Shown: positions 5,309-8,257 of the stretch, piece after piece
Position numbering within the stretch: the first letter of the stretch is position 1
Layout: each line of letters opens with the position of its first letter
Program-made: the position numbers and the translations under genes
Source: Candidatus Kaiserbacteria bacterium RIFCSPLOWO2_02_FULL_54_13
GTDB taxonomy: Bacteria; Patescibacteriota; Minisyncoccia; Phycocordibacterales; Phycocordibacteraceae
Direction of reading: 5' to 3'
Assembly (NCBI GenBank): GCA_001783465.1
Contig: MFMI01000024.1
Location: 27,940 to 36,196, forward strand
DNA length: 8,257 nt
Notes under the pieces: model-generated
Told to the model about the DNA's origin: nothing
Databases searched by the model: none
What the model saw: only the letters and a program-made list of their open reading frames with translations

Positions 5309-5857
5309 ATGTCTTCCATCACCAAACAACGCCAGCAGTCCGCCTATCTCGCACTCGCGGAAGCCTTCGGCTACACGAGCCCGATGCAGAGCCCGCGCAT
5401 TATGAAGGTCATCGTGTCTTCGGGCGTCGGGAAGAAGCGCGATAAGAAACAGCTTGAAATTATTGAGGACCGTCTCGCGAAGATTACGGGGCAGAAGCCT
5501 GCGGCGCGCGGCGCGCGCCTCTCCATCGCCGCCTTCAAGGTGCGCGAGGGCGACACGGTCGGCCTGCAGGTGACCTTGCGCGGGGCGCGCATGTTTGACT
5601 TCATGGACAAGCTCATTCACATCGCTCTCCCGCGCACCCGAGACTTCCGCGGCGTCTCTCCCAAAGCGATTGACGAAATGGGCAACATCACCATCGGCCT
5701 CAAGGAGCACACCATTTTCCCGGAGACGAGTGATGAAGACCTCAAGGACGTGTTCGGCCTCGCCGTTACCATCGTCACGACGGCGAAATCGAAGGCCGAG
5801 GCCGAGGCCTTCTTCCGCCACCTGGGCCTGCCGCTCATCGTTGAGACAAAGAAATAA
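5309..5857 (+). CDS. rplE: 50S ribosomal protein L5
   Basis: L5 binds 5S rRNA and forms the central protuberance and the intersubunit bridge with S13. The 182-residue product shows the family core: SPRIMKVIVSSGVGKKRDKK, ITGQKPAARGARLSIAAFKVREGDTVGLQVTLRGARMFDFMDKLIHIALPRTRDFRGVS and the end DVFGLAVTIVTTAKSKAEAEAFFRHLGLPL. Length is close to the usual 180. The final 19 codons (5801-5857) have a diverged second copy at 6619-6675. The gene is followed by inserted DNA, so S14 is 1.3 kb away and not adjacent as in the normal operon. No terminator with a T-run is seen right after its stop. Confidence 0.98.
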   Translation: MSSITKQRQQSAYLALAEAFGYTSPMQSPRIMKVIVSSGVGKKRDKKQLEIIEDRLAKITGQKPAARGARLSIAAFKVREGDTVGLQVTLRGARMFDFMDKLIHIALPRTRDFRGVSPKAIDEMGNITIGLKEHTIFPETSDEDLKDVFGLAVTIVTTAKSKAEAEAFFRHLGLPLIVETKK

Positions 5858-5886
5858 GTTGTTTACACTCACGTGCTAAATTAAGA

Positions 5887-5924
5887 TATCCCAATAATAC
5901 TGCTATAGCAGACAAATAGGGATA
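5887..5924. repeat. 38-bp dyad repeat, copy 1 (downstream of the PaaX/Cas2-like gene)
   Basis: The unit is TATCCC, 7 bases, CTGCTATAGCAG, 7 bases, GGGATA. The outer 6-mers are perfect reverse complements and the inner 12-mer is a perfect palindrome, both around the same centre. Copy 2 (6542-6579) is in the same orientation, with 36 of 38 bases identical (differences at 5913 and 5918). The two copies bracket the minus-strand PaaX/Cas2-like gene. It could be a recombination site, a transposon end or an operator. Confidence 0.9.
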
Positions 5925-5928
5925 GTTG

Positions 5929-6519
5929 TTAATCAAGCGGGAGGCTGAAATGCTTGCGAATCCATTTGTCGTTTTCTATTTCTTCCACAATTGCGTAGAG
6001 AACGTCCTTGCCGATATGGAGATCTGCTTTAAGGAGGGCAATGAACTCTTCACAGTCATACGGATAGACCCACGCGCTATCTTGCAGATGTAAGAAACCG
6101 ACCTCTTGCATTTCGAAACGCAAGCGTTCTCGTATCTTTTTTCGTTTCTCCGGCACGTCAAACATTACAAGCCGGTAACGGCGGTCCCACTTTCGCGGCT
6201 TCCTATTCGCGAGCTGTAGCTTCTGTTGTCCAAACGCAAGAGCTTCCTCGCCGCGTTCGGTGAGCCGCACAAATTTCTTCCCATCGCGTTCTTCAAACTC
6301 AATTTCACCTTTTTGCTTCAGCCGTGCGAGAACACCTTTATTTCTATATTTAAGGCGAGCGAGGGCACCGGTTCTGCCGAGTATTTGGAACATGTTTGGT
6401 GCGATAGCAGCGACAGCAATGAATCCAGCTGTTCCGATAGCCAGAAGGGCAGCATTACGCAGATTACGCTTCTGTCTTTTCTTTCGCGCTCCCGATTCAA
6501 CGGGTTTCGCCATTTTCAT
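5929..6519 (-). CDS. PaaX-like / Cas2-like regulator with N-terminal hydrophobic helix
   Basis: This 196-residue protein has three parts. Residues 1-20 are very basic, followed by a hydrophobic helix at about 22-47 (AALLAIGTAGFIAVAAIAP) that may be a membrane anchor. A winged-helix-like segment follows (LKYRNKGVLARLKQKGEIEFEERDGKKFVRLTERGEEAL, 56-94). Last is a Cas2/PaaX C-terminal ferredoxin-like domain, 110-192 (WDRRYRLVMFDVPEKRKKIRERLR, then SAWVYPYDCEEF). Stand-alone genes of this type are often labelled 'Cas2' in Patescibacteria, but there is no CRISPR array or other cas gene here. PaaX proteins repress transcription in other bacteria; that function is only inferred here. The start MKM (6519) has no good Shine-Dalgarno. 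The gene is flanked by 38-bp dyad repeats, one 22 bases upstream of the start. Confidence 0.8.
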   Translation of the reverse strand: MKMAKPVESGARKKRQKRNLRNAALLAIGTAGFIAVAAIAPNMFQILGRTGALARLKYRNKGVLARLKQKGEIEFEERDGKKFVRLTERGEEALAFGQQKLQLANRKPRKWDRRYRLVMFDVPEKRKKIRERLRFEMQEVGFLHLQDSAWVYPYDCEEFIALLKADLHIGKDVLYAIVEEIENDKWIRKHFSLPLD

Positions 6520-6541
6520 ACCTACAGCATACTAAATCACG

Positions 6542-6579
6542 TATCCCAATAATACTGCTATAGCAGATAAATGGGGATA
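6542..6579. repeat. 38-bp dyad repeat, copy 2 (upstream of the PaaX/Cas2-like gene)
   Basis: Same nested dyad as copy 1, in direct orientation, 655 bases away. Its GGGATA arm ends about 15 bases before the recognisable vestige of the L5 tail frame, and its other end is 22 bases upstream of the ATG of the minus-strand gene. That position would suit an operator for the winged-helix product, as well as an element boundary. Confidence 0.9.
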
Positions 6580-6618
6580 ACGGAGTGCAGTGGGGTGAAG
6601 GTAAAAGGGAAGGGGAAT

Positions 6619-6675
6619 GCCGAAGCATTCTTCCGCCATATCGGTATGCCGCTTATCGTTGAAACAAAGAAATAA
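6619..6675 (+). pseudogene. Displaced second copy of the L5 gene 3' end
   Basis: These 19 codons read AEAFFRHIGMPLIVETKK-stop, against AEAFFRHLGLPLIVETKK-stop at 5801-5857. By hand alignment 48 of 57 bases are identical. Of the nine differences, seven are at third codon positions, two at first and none at second; only two conservative residue changes result. The frame is open upstream to an ATG at 6571 inside the dyad repeat (MGITECSGVKVKGKGN before the tail), and similarity to L5 may begin near 'GVKV', but there is no Shine-Dalgarno. It is most likely a remnant gene end left at an integration junction, not a translated gene. Confidence 0.88.
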
Positions 6676-6697
6676 TTTTGTACGAATTGCCTCGGCG

Positions 6698-6725
6698 TTG
6701 ACAGAAAGGGACTCAGTGATAGATT
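6698..6725 (+). promoter_or_regulatory. Promoter of the 84-residue gene
   Basis: A consensus TTGACA (6698-6703) and TAGATT (6720-6725) are separated by 16 bases, shortly after the displaced L5 tail. The transcript would have a leader of about 65 bases before GTG 6797. Confidence 0.6.
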
Positions 6726-6750
6726 GTCGAAAGGAGTAACGTAGTAGCTA

Positions 6751-6816
6751 CCGGAGATTGTCTCTGGAGAGCGATATTAAGCAAAGGAGAAACATTGTGA
6801 CCACCGAAATCTCCGG
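6751..6816 (+). promoter_or_regulatory. Inverted repeat enclosing the ribosome binding site of the 84-residue gene
   Basis: ccggagatt (6751-6759) pairs perfectly with aatctccgg (6808-6816). The AAAGGAG ribosome binding site (6784-6790) and GTG start (6797) lie in the loop. It is only 9 bp with a 48-base loop, so its stability and any control role are uncertain. Confidence 0.35.
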
Positions 6817-7051
6817 GGAAATATCCCACCAAATGGGTACCCCGTTCGAAAACGCTCATGATTTCTGTAAGGCATTGGAGTCGGGCAAATACAAACTAGT
6901 CATAGAAGCGTTCACAACTGATTGTCTCTCTCGTGAAATCGCTATCGTGAGAGACAGTGGTAAGCGTCTTCTGTTTTTCCCCAGTCGTGGATATTGTCAA
7001 ATCCACTATAATCCAAGGATCAAATTGCGTCTCGTTCCAAATGAGGAGTAA
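6797..7051 (+). CDS. Unknown 84-residue protein
   Basis: I do not recognise this protein. GTG 6797 is preferred because AAAGGAG lies 6-7 bases upstream; a TTG at 6758 would add 13 residues but has no such site. The product begins MTTEISGEISHQMGTPFENAHDFCKALESG and ends with two or three short beta-like stretches (YKLVIEAF, REIAIVRDSGKRLLFF, IKLRLVPNEE). It has two cysteines outside any pair, and no signal peptide or membrane segment is visible. Codon use is more AT-rich than in the ribosomal genes. With its own promoter, ribosome binding site and terminator it is a self-contained unit in the interrupting DNA after L5. It holds the same place as the 57-residue gene after L2, but the two proteins are not visibly related. 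Confidence 0.7.
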   Translation: MTTEISGEISHQMGTPFENAHDFCKALESGKYKLVIEAFTTDCLSREIAIVRDSGKRLLFFPSRGYCQIHYNPRIKLRLVPNEE

Positions 7052-7059
7052 CGATTCCA

Positions 7060-7092
7060 CGCCGCGTCCTAGAGCGCGGCGGCTCTCTTTTA
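7060..7092 (+). terminator. Intrinsic terminator after the 84-residue gene
   Basis: A 7-bp stem CGCCGCG (7060-7066) and CGCGGCG (7075-7081) with an 8-base loop is followed by GCTCTCTTTTA. It begins 9 bases after the stop at 7051. Confidence 0.8.
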
Positions 7093-7100
7093 TAGTAGGT

Positions 7101-7161
7101 TTGACGGCGGAGGGGCGGAGTGATACATTATTCATACGCTCCTCGGAGCTTTATTTTTTCT
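7101..7161 (+). promoter_or_regulatory. Promoter and hairpin/U-rich leader before S14
   Basis: TTGACG (7101-7106) and TACATT (7124-7129) are 17 bases apart. Transcription would begin near 7136, directly at a hairpin GCTCC-TC-GGAGC (7138-7149) followed by TTTATTTTTTC and then ATG 7162. The hairpin plus T-run also looks like a terminator, but it sits exactly at the predicted transcript start, as the smaller hairpin does at S19. It would restart the operon for S14, S8 and L6. Confidence 0.65.
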
Positions 7162-7431
7162 ATGGCAAAGAAATCACAACTCGCGCGATACGCCAAAAAG
7201 GTCAAACTCGTGAAGAAGTACGCCGTAAAGCGTGCGGCTTTGAAGCTGGCCGGCGACTCCGAGGGCCTCCAGAAGCTCCCGAGAAATTCCTCGCCGGTGC
7301 GCCTCAAGAACCGTTGTGCTATCACCGGCCGTTCCCGCGGATATATGCGCGTGTTCGGCCTCTCCCGCATCCAGTTCAGAGAGCTCGCGCGGGAAGGGAA
7401 AATACCGGGCGTTAAGAAGGCATCTTGGTAA
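7162..7431 (+). CDS. rpsN: 30S ribosomal protein S14, zinc-free type
   Basis: S14 completes the 30S head near the P/A site. The 89-residue product begins MAKKSQLARYAKKVKLVKKYA and has the signature SSPVRLKNRCAITGRSRGYMRVFGLSRIQFRELAREGKIPGVKKASW. Only one cysteine is present, so it is the Cys-free (C-minus) long type, not the 61-residue zinc-binding type. I chose ATG 7162; the ATG at 7120 would add a non-family extension and lies upstream of the predicted transcript start. In the normal spc order it should directly follow L5; here about 1.3 kb of other DNA intervenes. The S8 ATG is 2 bases after its stop. Confidence 0.97.
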   Translation: MAKKSQLARYAKKVKLVKKYAVKRAALKLAGDSEGLQKLPRNSSPVRLKNRCAITGRSRGYMRVFGLSRIQFRELAREGKIPGVKKASW

Positions 7432-7433
7432 TT

Positions 7434-7835
7434 ATGGTAACTGACCGCGTCGGGGATTTCATCATTCGTTTACAGAATGCCGCTCGCATCGGCAAACAAG
7501 AAGTGTCGGCGCCGTATTCCGCACATCTCGCCGCCATCGCGAAGAAGCTTAAGGAGCTCGGTTTCCTCACTGCGGTCACGGTGGAGGAGAAGGAGGGGGG
7601 CGTCCAGAAGAAGGTCGTCGTTACGCTCTCGTACAACGAGCACGGCGTCGCCACACTGCGCGGCGTGAAGCGCATCAGCAAGCCCGGCCGCCGGCTCTAC
7701 GCCCCTGCCGCCGCCGCGCACAGGGTGAAGGGAGGCACGGGCGCGCGCATCATCTCCAGCCCCGCAGGCATCATTTCGGACGCAGAGGCGCGTAAGAGAA
7801 AGGTCGGCGGCGAAGAGCTGTTTGAAATATGGTAG
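7434..7835 (+). CDS. rpsH: 30S ribosomal protein S8
   Basis: S8 is a primary 16S rRNA binder and, in Escherichia coli, the translational repressor of the spc operon. The 133-residue product starts MVTDRVGDFIIRLQNAARIGKQEVSAPYS. It carries LKELGFL, then LRGVKRISKPGRRLYA and the C-terminal rRNA-binding signature GTGARIISSPAGIISDAEARKRKVGGEELFEIW; the family's 'G.....STs.Gvmt' motif appears as GARIISSPAGIIS. Start ATG 7434 lies two bases after the S14 stop; an overlapping TTG at 7425 is unlikely. Length is normal. Confidence 0.97.
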   Translation: MVTDRVGDFIIRLQNAARIGKQEVSAPYSAHLAAIAKKLKELGFLTAVTVEEKEGGVQKKVVVTLSYNEHGVATLRGVKRISKPGRRLYAPAAAAHRVKGGTGARIISSPAGIISDAEARKRKVGGEELFEIW

Positions 7836-7862
7836 TTCGACTACGCTCACTATAAATAATTT

Positions 7863-8257
7863 ATGTCACGACTAGCCAAAAAGCCGATTTCAGAAGGGAA
7901 CACGCTCGTCTCGGTGGCGGGAGGGATGCTGACTGTGAAGGGGGCGAAGGGCACCTTGACCAAGCGCGTGCACCCCTCGGTCGCCATCACGGTTGATGAG
8001 AGAGGCGTGCACATTGAGCCGAAGGACCGTTCGCGTCTCGCCAAAGCGTTGACGGGGACCTTCGCATCGCACGTGAAGAATATGGCGCAGGGTGTGGAGA
8101 CGCCATATGTGAGAAAATTGATTATGGAGGGAGTCGGCTATAAGATGGAGATAAAGGGGAAGGACGTCGTGCTGACCGTCGGCTTCTCGCACACGGTCCC
8201 GCTCGCGATACCCGAGGACGTCACGGCGAAGGTGGAGAAGAATGTGATGACGCTTGA
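7863..8257 (+). CDS. rplF: 50S ribosomal protein L6, N-terminal part
   Basis: L6 binds 23S rRNA near the sarcin-ricin loop and factor-binding site. The frame from ATG 7863 is open to the window edge (131 full codons, roughly three quarters of the gene). It reads MSRLAKKPISEGNTLVSVAGGMLTVKGAKGTL, then MAQGVETPYVRKLIMEGVGYKME and VLTVGFSHTVPLAIPEDVTAKVE, matching L6 domain 1 and the start of domain 2 ('GYsH.v...iP.gv'). Start context 'ataaataatttATG' has no Shine-Dalgarno. A small hairpin, GTAGT-TCG-ACTAC (7832-7844), covers the S8 stop just upstream. Confidence 0.96.
   Translation, partial: MSRLAKKPISEGNTLVSVAGGMLTVKGAKGTLTKRVHPSVAITVDERGVHIEPKDRSRLAKALTGTFASHVKNMAQGVETPYVRKLIMEGVGYKMEIKGKDVVLTVGFSHTVPLAIPEDVTAKVEKNVMTL

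Noticed and set aside
5860..5892. Possible forward promoter after L5 (TTGTTT, 17 bases, TAAGAT)
   Set aside because: The match is weak and there is no plus-strand gene for it to serve before the displaced L5 tail.
5887..6579. CRISPR array near a Cas2-like gene
   Set aside because: There are only two repeats, separated by a whole gene, and no spacers of regular length. The repeats are strongly palindromic units, not array repeats.
6822..6840. Third, degenerate copy of the dyad (TATCCC ... AAATGGGTA) inside the 84-residue gene
   Set aside because: It is much shorter, lacks the central palindrome and has imperfect outer arms, so chance is the simplest explanation.
7138..7160. Hairpin plus T-run before S14 as a terminator
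   Set aside because: It lies downstream of a good promoter and directly before the S14 start, so termination would silence the rest of an essential operon. A leader structure is more likely, although attenuation cannot be excluded.
7832..7844. Small palindrome GTAGT-TCG-ACTAC at the S8 stop as a terminator or mobile repeat
   Set aside because: It has a 5-bp stem and no T-run, and L6 follows 20 bases later in the normal order.

Overview
This window is a stretch of a bacterial S10/spc ribosomal-protein locus in the canonical gene order: L23 (3' end), L2, S19, L22, S3, L16, L29, S17, L14, L24, L5, S14, S8 and L6 (5' part), all on the + strand. The DNA is GC-rich, with C/G-ending codons in the ribosomal genes. 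None of the ribosomal genes has a clear Shine-Dalgarno sequence; most start codons sit behind short AT-rich spacers such as 'aataatATG'. Several proteins are compact (L24 of 72 residues, L29 of about 60). A solitary PaaX/Cas2-like gene is present. Together these suggest a Candidate Phyla Radiation / Patescibacteria member, probably Parcubacteria. That placement is inference.

The locus is broken in two places, after L2 and after L5, and both breaks have the same layout: (i) the ribosomal gene ends normally; (ii) a minus-strand gene follows (a 155-residue protein with two CxxC pairs after L2, a 196-residue PaaX/Cas2-like protein after L5); (iii) a second, diverged copy of the last 17-19 codons of the same ribosomal gene, including its stop codon, lies 650-760 bp downstream; (iv) a small plus-strand gene with a good Shine-Dalgarno and its own terminator follows (57 residues after L2, 84 residues after L5); (v) a sigma70-type promoter restarts the operon just before S19 or S14. 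The tail copies differ mostly at third codon positions. They therefore look like homologous gene ends that evolved under selection in different lineages, not fresh duplications. This resembles elements that integrate into the 3' end of a gene and supply a replacement end, here apparently at two essential ribosomal-protein genes.

The L5 insert carries a further signature: the PaaX/Cas2-like gene is bracketed by two 38-bp direct repeats (36/38 identical), each a nested, centred dyad (TATCCC, 7 nt, CTGCTATAGCAG, 7 nt, GGGATA). The L2 insert has possible extra, more degraded L2-tail remnants just after the functional L2 stop. No integrase or transposase is visible in the window.

Expression appears to be divided into three blocks: L23-L2 (ending at or before a strong terminator at 1777-1818), S19 to L5 (promoter near 2180-2208), and S14-S8-L6 onward (promoter near 7101-7129). 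The minus-strand gene after L2 has its own promoter and a UUCG-loop terminator. The small plus-strand gene after L5 has its own promoter and terminator.
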